Shown here one piece after another: positions 16,509 through 24,633 of a stretch of DNA of 64,000 nt. How positions within the stretch are numbered: position 1 is the stretch's first letter; every line of letters begins with the position of its first letter. Position numbers and translations under genes: made by a program. The notes under the pieces were generated by a model, which was given only the letters and a program-made list of their open reading frames with translations, did not search any database and was not told where the DNA came from. Source of the stretch: Streptomyces sp. BK208 (lineage in GTDB: Bacteria > Actinomycetota > Actinomycetes > Streptomycetales > Streptomycetaceae); contig NZ_SOAV01000018.1 of NCBI RefSeq assembly GCF_004364245.1, positions 62,001 through 126,000 of the forward strand, in the 5' to 3' direction.

Positions 16509-17705
16509 TCACCCGACCGGGAACCCGGTGTAGGCCTCGGCGAGGTCGGTCTCGGCGGCGCGGGAGGAGGTGATCCGGTCGAGGCGGGCCAGCTGGAGGC
16601 GTTCCTCGAAGGGCGTGGCGTCGGGGGCGCCGTGCAGCAGCGTCGTCATGTCGTAGGAGAACCGCTCGGCCTGCCAGACGCGGCGCAGGCAGGTCGCGGA
16701 GTAGGTGTCGAGCAGTTCGTCGGAGCCGGTCGCGGCGCGGTGGACGAGGGCGCGCGCGAGGGTGACCACGTCGCCGACGGCCAGGTTGAGGCCCTTGGCG
16801 CCGGTGGGCGGCACGATGTGCGCGGCGTCTCCGGCCAGGAAGAGACGGCCGTGCCGCATGGGCTCGTGCACGTAGGAGCGCATCGGCGTGACCGACTTCT
16901 GGGTGATGGGGCCCCGGCGCAGCGTCCAGTCGTCGTCGGTCTCCAGGCGGCGCTCCAGCTCGTCCCAGATCTCCTCGTCGCTCCAGCTCTCGGCGTCCGT
17001 GTCCGCGGGGACCTGGAGGTAGAGGCGGGAGACGGACGGGGAGCGCATGGACAGCAGGGCGAAGCCGCGGTCGTGGCGGGCGTAGACCAGCTCGTCGTGC
17101 GAGGGGGCGACGTCGGCGAGGATGCCGAGCCAGCCGAAGGGGTACGTCCGCTCGAAGGTCCGCCCGTCCGGGACGGCCGCCCGGGCCACGCCCCAGAAGC
17201 CGTCGCAGCCGACGACGTAGTCGCACTCCAGCACCTCCTCGGTGCCGCCCTCGCCGCCCTCGCCGCTCTCGCCGCCCCGCCGGAAGCGGACCCGCGGCCG
17301 GTCCGTCCCGGCGTCCTCCACGGCCAGCGCCTCGGTCTCGAAGAGCAGCGGTCCGCCCGACTCCAGCTGGAGGGCGATGAGGTCCTTGCAGACCTCGGTC
17401 TGCGCGTAGACCATGACGGACCTGCCGCCGGTGAGCGCGGGGAAGTCGACGCGGTGGCGGCGCCGGGAGAACCGCAGCTCGATCCCGTCGTGGCGCAGTC
17501 CCTCGCGGTCCATCCGCTCCCCGGCCCCGGCCGCGCGCAGCACGTCCACCGTGCCCTGTTCCAGGATCCCGGCGCGCTGCCTGCGCTCGACGTAGGCGCG
17601 GTCGCGGCTCTCCAGGACGACCGAGTCGATCCCCGCGTTGTGCAGCAGCCGGGCGAGCAGGAGCCCGGCGGGGCCTGCCCCGATGATGCCGACGGTGGTG
17701 CGCAT
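16509..17705 (-). CDS. pobA: 4-hydroxybenzoate 3-monooxygenase
   Basis: 398 aa FAD-dependent hydroxylase making protocatechuate from 4-hydroxybenzoate with NADPH and O2, feeding the beta-ketoadipate pathway. The FAD-binding GxGxxG is at the N-terminus (GIIGAGPAGLLLARLL). The DG motif appears in VVGCDGFWGVARAAV, and GRLFLAGDAAHIVPPTGAKG is the second FAD motif. Length matches PobA (about 394 aa). A short Gly/Glu-rich insertion (GGESGEGGEGGTEE) occurs mid-protein. Start: ATG 17705 behind AAGGGA. The upstream inverted repeat at 17769-17786 is a likely operator. Confidence 0.95.
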   Translation of the reverse strand: MRTTVGIIGAGPAGLLLARLLHNAGIDSVVLESRDRAYVERRQRAGILEQGTVDVLRAAGAGERMDREGLRHDGIELRFSRRRHRVDFPALTGGRSVMVYAQTEVCKDLIALQLESGGPLLFETEALAVEDAGTDRPRVRFRRGGESGEGGEGGTEEVLECDYVVGCDGFWGVARAAVPDGRTFERTYPFGWLGILADVAPSHDELVYARHDRGFALLSMRSPSVSRLYLQVPADTDAESWSDEEIWDELERRLETDDDWTLRRGPITQKSVTPMRSYVHEPMRHGRLFLAGDAAHIVPPTGAKGLNLAVGDVVTLARALVHRAATGSDELLDTYSATCLRRVWQAERFSYDMTTLLHGAPDATPFEERLQLARLDRITSSRAAETDLAEAYTGFPVG

Positions 17706-17768
17706 CGGTCGTTCCCTTCGATCGGCGTCGTTGCCGTTGTTCCTTCGCCTCCGCGAGGGTGTTCGCGT

Positions 17769-17786
17769 GGTGAACTTTCCTTCACC
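17769..17786. promoter_or_regulatory. candidate operator upstream of pobA
   Basis: Perfect inverted repeat GGTGAA-CTTTCC-TTCACC, 64 bases before the pobA start. An IclR-type (PobR-like) regulator would be the expected binder, but none is encoded in this window. Confidence 0.5.
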
Positions 17787-17867
17787 ATCGCGGTGCACTG
17801 AGTTTCTGCTCCCGCCGCGCCGCTGTCAACGGTTCCCGTCCCCGCCCTGACACGAGGCGGCCGGCGC

Positions 17868-18983
17868 TCAGGTCCGGGAGGAGGCGGGGCGCGCCATCAC
17901 GATCACGGCGGCGTCGTCGTCGAGCCGGCCGCCGACATGGCGCAGCAGGTCGCGCCGCAGGCGGCGGAGGAATGCCTCGGGGTCGCGGTCGGTCCAGCCG
18001 GTGATCCGCTCGGTGAGCGGATAGAAGGCCCCGGAGGGGGCGCGGGCCTCGGTGACCCCGTCGGTGTGCAGCAGCAGGAGGTCGCCGGGTTCGAACCGGA
18101 AGCTGTCCGCGCGGTAGTGCGGGTGCGCCAGTTCGCCGAGGCCCAGCGGAGGGGCGGGCCGGGCGGCGTGCATCGTCGTCGGGCGGCCGTCGCGCACGAC
18201 GACCGGCGGGGGGTGCCCGCAGGCGATCATCTCCACCCGGCCGGTCCGGTCGGGCACGTCCAGGACCAGGGCCGTGATGAAGGTTTCCCCGACGCCGTCC
18301 GTCCCGTCCGGCTCCATCAGGTCCCAGCTCACGCTCTTGTCGAGGAAGGCCACCAGGTCGCCGAGGCTTGCCTGGCGGTGGGCCGCGGCCCGGAAGGCGC
18401 CGAGCAGCAGCGCGGCGTCGCCGACCGCGGTCATCCCCTTGCCCCGCACGTCGCCGACGATGAGCCGGGTGCCGGTGGCGGTGCGGACCGCCGCGTAGAG
18501 GTCGCCGCCGATCCGGGCCTCCTCCTCGGCGGCGAGGTAGAGGGCGGCGGCGCGCAGCGGCCCCAGCGTTCTGGGCAGCGGCGGCAGCACCACCCGCTGG
18601 GCGGTCTCGGACACGTACCGGACCTGGGAGAGCTCCCGGGCGCGCCGGTCACGCAGGACGCAGAAGACCACGAGACTCGCGCCCACCAGCACGAGGGCGT
18701 AGATCTGCGCCTGGTGGTTGGACGAGAAGAGCTCGTCCCGGTCGCGCAGCACTCCGATGGCGGTCTGCGCGGCCACCGCCAGCGCGGCCACCGCTCCCAC
18801 CGTCCGGGGCCCGCCGAAGGACGCGGTGATCGCCGGGGCGGCGACGAGGAGCGGACCCAGATGGATGTTCGAGGGTGCGAGTACGTCGATCGCGAAGACC
18901 GCGGCGATCCAGGCGATCGGGACGACGATCATTCCGTGGCCCGCCCGCGCCGACCGAAGAAGTCCTGCGAGGTACCGCGACAC
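17868..18983 (-). CDS. membrane-anchored PP2C/SpoIIE-type serine phosphatase
   Basis: 371 aa. The N-terminal part has hydrophobic segments (MIVVPIAWIAAVFAIDVLA, LLVAAPAITASFGG, GAVAALAVAAQTAIGVL, YALVLVGASLVVFCVL). A SpoIIE/PP2C domain follows from about 140: EARIGGDLYAAVRT and IVGDVRGKGM (metal-binding aspartates), ACGHPPPVVVRDG, LLLHTDGVTEAR and DDDAAVIVMA. Such proteins dephosphorylate anti-sigma antagonist proteins. No GAF, PAS or kinase domain is attached. It is downstream of bldA on the same strand. Confidence 0.92.
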   Translation of the reverse strand: MSRYLAGLLRSARAGHGMIVVPIAWIAAVFAIDVLAPSNIHLGPLLVAAPAITASFGGPRTVGAVAALAVAAQTAIGVLRDRDELFSSNHQAQIYALVLVGASLVVFCVLRDRRARELSQVRYVSETAQRVVLPPLPRTLGPLRAAALYLAAEEEARIGGDLYAAVRTATGTRLIVGDVRGKGMTAVGDAALLLGAFRAAAHRQASLGDLVAFLDKSVSWDLMEPDGTDGVGETFITALVLDVPDRTGRVEMIACGHPPPVVVRDGRPTTMHAARPAPPLGLGELAHPHYRADSFRFEPGDLLLLHTDGVTEARAPSGAFYPLTERITGWTDRDPEAFLRRLRRDLLRHVGGRLDDDAAVIVMARPASSRT

Positions 18984-19054
18984 ACCTACTCTCTACACCG
19001 CGCCCGCCCCGCCCGCACCCGCACGGGGCGTCCCCGGTCGGCGGCAGCGCGTGA

Positions 19055-19141
19055 TGGTGCCCGGAGCCGGACTTGAACCGGCACGCCCTCGAAGGGGCAG
19101 CGAGGTTTAAGCTCGCCGTGTCTGCATTCCACCATCCGGGC
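19055..19141 (-). tRNA. bldA: tRNA-Leu(UAA), the bldA tRNA
   Basis: Reading the minus strand, the acceptor stem is GCCCGGA/TCCGGGC (19135-19141 with 19059-19065), followed by discriminator A and an encoded CCA (19055-19057). The anticodon stem GCGAG/CTCGC encloses the loop CTTAAAC, so the anticodon is UAA (plus-strand bases 19107-19109). A long variable arm marks it as class II leucine. It is the tRNA for the rare UUA codon, known in Streptomyces as bldA, required for aerial growth and secondary metabolism. The sequence agrees closely with the S. coelicolor bldA I remember. Confidence 0.97.
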
Positions 19142-19547
19142 AGGCCATGGGCTCCGCGTCGCGTGCCTTGAGCCTATCGGGACGCCCCTCCCGGCCTCGG
19201 ACGGGACGATCGATGTTGTCTTATTTTATTGGCGCCTGAGGGGGCATCAGCTACCAGGGCAGGCCATCAGCACATGCCAACAGCCTTGCGTGAGACGGTC
19301 CGCGGTGTACGCGGAATGACGGGATTTCACCGTCCCGACAAGGGCGCCCGCCCCGTTCTGGCTCACCCTGTCGTCGGGGTCCGCCGTCATCCGCAGGTAT
19401 GACACCGTCCCCGGCCGTCCGACCGGAGTCGCCCCCCTGAACCGGAACAGCGGCTGACTACACGGCGCCGCACGGCCGGGACGATGGATGACGTCCCCGC
19501 ACACACCGTGCCGACGCACCCGCCGTACCGACAGGAGCGCCCTTCCC
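19142..19547. other. bldA upstream region, no gene
   Basis: A -10-like TAGGCT on the minus strand (plus 19171-19176) sits about 30 bases before the tRNA 5' end and may be the bldA promoter. An unusually AT-rich run occurs at 19212-19231. The 11-mer GGGCAGGCCAT occurs at the tRNA edge (19138-19148) and again near 19256-19266. The remainder, up to the ABC gene, shows no supported ORF. Confidence 0.5.
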
Positions 19548-20345
19548 GTGACCACCTCACCCTCCCCCGAACTCCGTTCGGGGGGAGCCCCAGCCGACCG
19601 GTCCACCCTCGTGGCCGCGAGCGCCACGGAGCTTTCCAAGATCTACGGCCAGGGCGAGACCCAGGTGGTCGCCCTGGACCGGGTCTCCATCGACTTCCGG
19701 CAGGCCGAGCTCACCGCGATCATGGGCCCCTCCGGTTCCGGCAAGTCCACGCTGATGCACTGCGTCGCCGGCCTCGACACCTTCTCGTCCGGCTCCGTGC
19801 GGATCGGCGAGACCGAGCTGGGCTCGCTCAAGGACAAGCAGCTCACCAAGTTGCGCCGGGACAAGATCGGCTTCATCTTCCAGGCGTTCAACCTGCTGCC
19901 GACGCTCACCGCGCTGGAGAACATCACCCTCCCGATGGACATCGCGGGCCGCAAGCCCGACAAGCAGTGGCTGGACTCCGTGATCCAGATGGTCGGGCTG
20001 TCCGGACGCCTCGGTCACCGGCCCTCCCAGCTCTCCGGCGGACAGCAGCAGCGTGTGGCCGTGGCGCGGGCACTGGCCTCCCGACCGGAGATCATCTTCG
20101 GTGACGAGCCGACCGGAAACCTCGACTCCCGGTCCGGCGCCGAGGTGCTGGGCTTCCTGCGCAACTCGGTGCGGGAGCTGGGTCAGACGGTGGTGATGGT
20201 GACGCACGACCCGGTGGCCGCCTCCTACGCGGACCGGGTGGTGTTCCTGGCCGACGGACGCATCGTCGACGAGGTGTACGGACCGACGGCCGACTCGGTG
20301 CTGGACCGCATGAAGCGGTTCGACGCCAAGGGCCGCACCAGCTGA
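19548..20345 (+). CDS. ABC transporter ATP-binding protein (MacB/LolD type)
   Basis: 265 aa. Walker A GPSGSGKST, Q-loop FIFQAFNLLPTL, signature LSGGQQQRVAVARAL, Walker B IIFGDEPTGNLDS, H-loop VTHDPV. The spacing and the LLPTLTALENITLPMDIAGR block place it in the MacB/LolCDE-like exporter group, which couples to FtsX-type permeases. Start: GTG 19548, AGGAG ten bases upstream. It forms a two-gene operon with the permease 45 bases downstream and is closely similar to the ATPase at 49333-50121. Confidence 0.95.
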   Translation: MTTSPSPELRSGGAPADRSTLVAASATELSKIYGQGETQVVALDRVSIDFRQAELTAIMGPSGSGKSTLMHCVAGLDTFSSGSVRIGETELGSLKDKQLTKLRRDKIGFIFQAFNLLPTLTALENITLPMDIAGRKPDKQWLDSVIQMVGLSGRLGHRPSQLSGGQQQRVAVARALASRPEIIFGDEPTGNLDSRSGAEVLGFLRNSVRELGQTVVMVTHDPVAASYADRVVFLADGRIVDEVYGPTADSVLDRMKRFDAKGRTS

Positions 20346-20390
20346 CACCCCGCCCGCCTTCCGCCCCGTACGTCTGGACGAAGTAGACCC

Positions 20391-22922
20391 ATGTTCCGTA
20401 CCGCCTTGCGCAACGTCTTCGCGCACAAGGCCAGGCTGTTGATGACCGTGCTCGCCGTGATGCTCGGCGTGGCGTTCGTCTCCGGCACTCTGGTCTTCGC
20501 CGACACCCTCTCCAACGCCTTCCGCAACCAGTCGGCGAAGAGCTACGACGACGTCGCCGTCGCCGTCACCTCGCACGCCGACCCGGACAACCCCAAGGAG
20601 GAGCCCGGTCTCTCCGGCAAGGACCTCGACCGGATCTCCGCCGTGGACGGCGTCGCCGGGGTGTACGGCCGGGTCGAGGGCTTCGCAGGGGTCGCCGACC
20701 CGGACGGGAAGCTCATCGGCGTCGGCTGGTCCAACAAGGGCTCCAACTTCGCCCCCGGCAAGGACGGCAAGGACACCGCCTACACGTTCACCGACGGCGC
20801 GGGCCCGGTGAAGGACGACCAGATCGCCCTGGACGAGGAGTCCGCGGCCAAGGGCTCGTACCGGGTCGGCGACCGGGTGCGCGTCGCGACCAACGGCCCG
20901 GTGCGGGAGTACACCCTCAGCGGGGTGTTCACCACCGAGGACGGCGCCGTCAACGCCGGCGGCAGCCTGGTCCTCTTCGACACCGCCGTCGCCCAGCAGC
21001 AGTACCTACGGCCGGGCTACTTCGAGACGGTCAGCGTCACCGCCGCCCCCGGCGCCGACGACACGCGGATCCTGCACGCGGTCGAGCCGCTGCTGCCCGA
21101 CACCGCCGAGGCCCGCACCGGCAAGGCGCTCGCCGACGAGCAGGCCGAGCAGATCGAACAGGGCCTGGGCAACCTCAAGCAGGTCCTGCTCGGCTTCGCG
21201 GGCATCGCGCTCTTCGTCGGGATCTTCCTGATCTCCAACACGTTCACGATGCTGGTCGCCCAGCGCACCAAGGAGATCGCCCTGATGCGGGCCGTCGGCG
21301 CGTCCCGCCGGCAGATCACCCGTTCGGTGCTCGCCGAGGCCGCGGTGGTGGGCCTGGTCGCCTCGGCCGTCGGTTTCGCCCTCGGCGTCGGCCTCGCCGT
21401 CGCACTGCGCTCCGGCATGGCCGCGGCCGACATGAAGATGCCGGACGGTCCGCTGGTCCTGTCCGCCACGCCGGTGGTCGCGGCGTTCGCGGTGGGCGTG
21501 CTCATCACGGTGTTCGCCGCCTGGCTGCCCGGCCGCCGGGCCGCGAAGATCCCGCCGGTGGCCGCCATGAACAGCGTCCACGCGGTGGCCACCACCAAGT
21601 CGCTGGTGGTGCGCAACTCGATCGGCGCGGCCGTCACCGCCCTCGGTGCGGTGGCGATCGTGGCCGGTGCCTCGACCGGCGGCGACGACGGCCGGATCTA
21701 CATCGGGGCGGGCGCGTTCTTCGCGCTCATCGGTGTCATCGTCCTGATCCCGCTGCTGTCCCGGCCCGTGATCGCACTCATCCGTCCGCTGCTCGTCGGG
21801 CCCTTCGGGGTGGCGGGCAAGCTGGCCGGCCAGAACGCGGTCCGCAACCCGCGCCGCACCGGCGCCACCGCCTCCGCGCTGGCGATCGGCCTGACGCTGG
21901 TGACCGGTCTGTCGGTGCTCGGCGTGACGGTCGGCGCCGCCATCGACAAGATGACCACGGACAACATCAGGGCCGACTACATGGTCACGATGGCCAACGG
22001 CGGCGACCTCGACCGGTCCGCGCTGACGGCGCTGGAGAAGGCCGAGGGCGTGACCGCGGTCTCGCCGCAGCAGTCCGCCTACTTCCGGGTCGACGGCGAC
22101 TACGTGTCGGCCTCCGCCGTCACCCCGGGGGACATCCAGAAGGTCCTGGCCGTCGACGTCGTCGGCGGCAGCGCGGACTCGCTCGCCGAGGGCCGGATCG
22201 CGGTCGCCGAGAAGACGGCGAAGAGCAAGGGCTGGAAGACCGGTGACACCGTCCCCGTCACCTTCGACGACGACGAGAAGGCCACGCTGACGGTCGGCGC
22301 CGTCTACAAGGACAGCGAGTTCCTCTCCCCCGTCCTCGTCAACCGGAAGGTCGTGGACCGGCACGAGGCGAAGCCGTCCATCCGGGAGATCTTCGTGAAG
22401 ACCGACGGCGGACAGTCCGCCGCGAACGAGAAGGTCCTCGTCGACGCGCTGGGCGAGAACCCCGCGATCACCGTCATGGACCGGCAGGACATCCGCGACG
22501 AGTTCGGCGGCGCCATCAACACCCTGCTGAACGTCATGTACGGCCTGCTGGCGATGGCCCTGATGATCGCGGTGCTGGGTGTCGTCAACACCCTCGCGAT
22601 GTCCGTCTTCGAACGGCAGCAGGAGATCGGCATGCTGCGCGCGATCGGTCTGGACCGGCGCCGGGTGAAGCGGATGGTCCGCCTGGAGGCCGTCGTCATC
22701 TCGGTGTTCGGCGCGGTGGTCGGCATCGGTCTCGGCACCTTCCTCGGCTGGGCGATCGGCGAGACCGTCGCCGACCAGATCCCGGGGTACGCGCTGGTCC
22801 TGCCCTGGGACCGGATCGGGATCTTCGTGGTGCTGGCCGGCCTGGTGGGCGTCCTGGCCGCGATGTGGCCGGCCCGCAACGCCGCCCGGCTGAACATGCT
22901 GAACGCGATCAAGGCCGAGTGA
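20391..22922 (+). CDS. FtsX/MacB-family ABC permease
   Basis: 843 aa, partner of the preceding ATPase. An N-terminal helix (RLLMTVLAVMLGVAFVSGTLVF) precedes a large extracytoplasmic domain (about 40-260). The first FtsX core follows (FAGIALFVGIFLISNTFTMLVAQRTKEIALMRAVGASRRQITR), then central helices and a second extracytoplasmic domain. The second FtsX core ends the protein (MALMIAVLGVVNTLAMSVFERQQEIGMLRAIGLDRRRVKRM). This duplicated layout is typical of actinobacterial exporters, and the substrate is unknown. ATG at 20391. Closed by a terminator. Confidence 0.93.
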   Translation: MFRTALRNVFAHKARLLMTVLAVMLGVAFVSGTLVFADTLSNAFRNQSAKSYDDVAVAVTSHADPDNPKEEPGLSGKDLDRISAVDGVAGVYGRVEGFAGVADPDGKLIGVGWSNKGSNFAPGKDGKDTAYTFTDGAGPVKDDQIALDEESAAKGSYRVGDRVRVATNGPVREYTLSGVFTTEDGAVNAGGSLVLFDTAVAQQQYLRPGYFETVSVTAAPGADDTRILHAVEPLLPDTAEARTGKALADEQAEQIEQGLGNLKQVLLGFAGIALFVGIFLISNTFTMLVAQRTKEIALMRAVGASRRQITRSVLAEAAVVGLVASAVGFALGVGLAVALRSGMAAADMKMPDGPLVLSATPVVAAFAVGVLITVFAAWLPGRRAAKIPPVAAMNSVHAVATTKSLVVRNSIGAAVTALGAVAIVAGASTGGDDGRIYIGAGAFFALIGVIVLIPLLSRPVIALIRPLLVGPFGVAGKLAGQNAVRNPRRTGATASALAIGLTLVTGLSVLGVTVGAAIDKMTTDNIRADYMVTMANGGDLDRSALTALEKAEGVTAVSPQQSAYFRVDGDYVSASAVTPGDIQKVLAVDVVGGSADSLAEGRIAVAEKTAKSKGWKTGDTVPVTFDDDEKATLTVGAVYKDSEFLSPVLVNRKVVDRHEAKPSIREIFVKTDGGQSAANEKVLVDALGENPAITVMDRQDIRDEFGGAINTLLNVMYGLLAMALMIAVLGVVNTLAMSVFERQQEIGMLRAIGLDRRRVKRMVRLEAVVISVFGAVVGIGLGTFLGWAIGETVADQIPGYALVLPWDRIGIFVVLAGLVGVLAAMWPARNAARLNMLNAIKAE

Positions 22923-22945
22923 CCTCGCCGCGAGGCGGCACGCCG

Positions 22946-22981
22946 AAGGGCCGGGCTCCCCGCACGGGGTGCCCGGCCCTT
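22946..22981 (+). terminator. terminator of the first ABC operon
   Basis: AAGGGCCGGGC (22946-22956) pairs with GCCCGGCCCTT (22971-22981), with CCCC/GGGG inside, followed by TTTCGGG. A smaller hairpin (CCTCG/CGAGG) sits at 22923-22935. It may also stop cfa transcription from the other side. Confidence 0.85.
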
Positions 22982-22997
22982 TCGGGCCGTGGGCGGA

Positions 22998-24314
22998 TCA
23001 GGCCAGGGCGGGCGGGCCCCACACGCGGGCCCGCAGCGGCATCCCGGAGGCGCCCGAGTCGGGCGTCTTCACGGCGAGGACCTGGTTGACGCCGATGCGG
23101 TTGCGCTCGAAGGCCAGCGCGGAGGCCGCCATGTACAGCTGCCAGACCCGGGCCCGGCCTGGGCTGACCAGCCGGGTCGCCGCCGCCCACTCGGACTCCA
23201 GGTTGGCGACCCAGCGGCGCAGCGTGAGCGCGTAGTGCTCGCGGATCGACTCAACGTCGCGCACCTCGAACCCGGCGCGCTCCAGCTGCGTGACGGTGGT
23301 GCCGACGGGCGCCAGTTCGCCGTCGGGGAAAACGTAGGCGTCGATGAACTCGTCGACGTTGTAGGCGGACTCGTCGCGCTGGGGACGGCGGGCGATCTGG
23401 TGGTTCAGCAGCCGTCCGCCGGGCTTGAGGAGATGGTGCAGGTCGGTGGCGTACTCCAGGTAGCGCTCGGCGCCGACGTGCTCGGCCATTCCGATGGAGG
23501 AGATGGCGTCGTACGGCCCGTCCGCGACGTCCCGGTAGTCCTGGACGCGGATCTCCACCCGGTCGGTGAGCCCCTCGTCGGCGACGCGCTTGCGGGCGTA
23601 GGCGGCCTGTTCCTGGGAGAGGGTCACGCCGACGACGCTCACGCCGTGCTCGCGGGCCGCGTGGATCGCCATGGATCCCCAGCCGCAGCCGACGTCGAGG
23701 AGACGCTGACCGGGCCTCAGGTCCAGCTTGCGGCTGACGAGTTCGAGCTTGTCGCGCTGGGCGTCCTCCAGGGTGCCGCCGTCGGCGGGCCGGGCGGACC
23801 AGTAGGCGCAGGAGTACACCATGGAGGGGCCGAGGACGAGTTCGTAGAAGTCGTTGCCGACGTCGTAGTGGTGGCTGATGGCCCGCTTGTCGGTGCGCTT
23901 GGTGTGCAGGTGGCCGCGGGCCCGGCGGACCTCCTCCGGCGGCGGGGCGGGCGGCAGCGGCGGCCCGGCGAGCTTCACCAGACCGCGTACGGCGGCCCGT
24001 ACCTCGGGGTCGCGCAGCGCCTCCATCAGCGTGCGGGCGTCCTCGCCGCGCTCCCAGACGAGGCCCGCCATCAGTTCGAGGGCGGTGTAGAGGTCGCCGT
24101 CGACGTCGAGGTCACCGGCCACCCAGGCGCGGGCCAGGCCCAGTTCACCCGGTTTGAACAGCAGCCGGCGCAGGGCCCTGCGGTTGCGGACGACGAGGGT
24201 CGGCGCGCCCGGCGGACCCGCCTGCGAACCGTCCCAGGCGCGGATGCGCACCGGGAGTGGTGCTCCCAGCAACTGTTCGAAGAGGTTCTGCAGCCGCAGC
24301 GCGGCGTCAGCCAT
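22998..24314 (-). CDS. cfa: cyclopropane-fatty-acyl-phospholipid synthase family methyltransferase
   Basis: 438 aa. Adds a methylene group from S-adenosylmethionine to unsaturated phospholipid acyl chains at the membrane. AISHHYDVGNDFYELVLGPSMVYSCAYW is the family hallmark (given here in parts: ISHHYDVGNDFY, MVYSCAYW). The SAM motif LLDVGCGWGSMAIHAA follows, then SIGMAEHVG with its acidic residue and YVFPDGEL. Start: ATG 24314 with GGAGG six bases upstream. Monocistronic, between terminators. Confidence 0.93.
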   Translation of the reverse strand: MADAALRLQNLFEQLLGAPLPVRIRAWDGSQAGPPGAPTLVVRNRRALRRLLFKPGELGLARAWVAGDLDVDGDLYTALELMAGLVWERGEDARTLMEALRDPEVRAAVRGLVKLAGPPLPPAPPPEEVRRARGHLHTKRTDKRAISHHYDVGNDFYELVLGPSMVYSCAYWSARPADGGTLEDAQRDKLELVSRKLDLRPGQRLLDVGCGWGSMAIHAAREHGVSVVGVTLSQEQAAYARKRVADEGLTDRVEIRVQDYRDVADGPYDAISSIGMAEHVGAERYLEYATDLHHLLKPGGRLLNHQIARRPQRDESAYNVDEFIDAYVFPDGELAPVGTTVTQLERAGFEVRDVESIREHYALTLRRWVANLESEWAAATRLVSPGRARVWQLYMAASALAFERNRIGVNQVLAVKTPDSGASGMPLRARVWGPPALA

Positions 24315-24496
24315 GGCGTGCCTCCGTGACGAGCGATCCCGGAATGTCCGACACCACGTAAACACCTGAGGACCCGCCGTACAGTCCCCGGCGCGCGTTA
24401 CGACTCGGCAAAATAGCTGTACCCACCAACAACCTTGCCGCCCCGTCGGCGCGGTGCACGCGGCGCGCCCGACGCGCCCCCGGCGCCCGCACAGCC

Positions 24497-24538
24497 CGAA
24501 GGGGCCGCCCGCACCACGGATGGCGGACGACCCCTTCG
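24497..24538. terminator. terminator of ndh
   Basis: CGAAGGGG (24497-24504) pairs with CCCCTTCG (24531-24538); an inner CCGCC/GGCGG extends the structure. It is downstream of ndh on the minus strand and upstream of cfa. Confidence 0.7.
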
Positions 24539-24633
24539 AACAACTGCCGGGACTGCTGGTACTGCTGGGACTGCTACTGCTGCGACCGTCCTGCTGCGGC
24601 TGCCGTACCGCTGCTGCCGCGAGCGGTCGGCAG
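24539..24633. repeat. CTG-rich trinucleotide-like stretch
   Basis: A run of imperfect CTG/CTA repeats (GGGACTGCTGGTACTGCTG then GGACTGCTACTGCTGCGACC) follows the terminator. No gene lies between cfa and ndh (24315-24633). The cfa-proximal part (24400-24420) is AT-richer and probably carries the cfa promoter. Confidence 0.5.

Noticed and set aside
19247..19639. 130-codon minus-strand frame upstream of bldA
   Set aside because: Overlaps the start of the ABC ATPase gene, has no convincing start site and no known domain.
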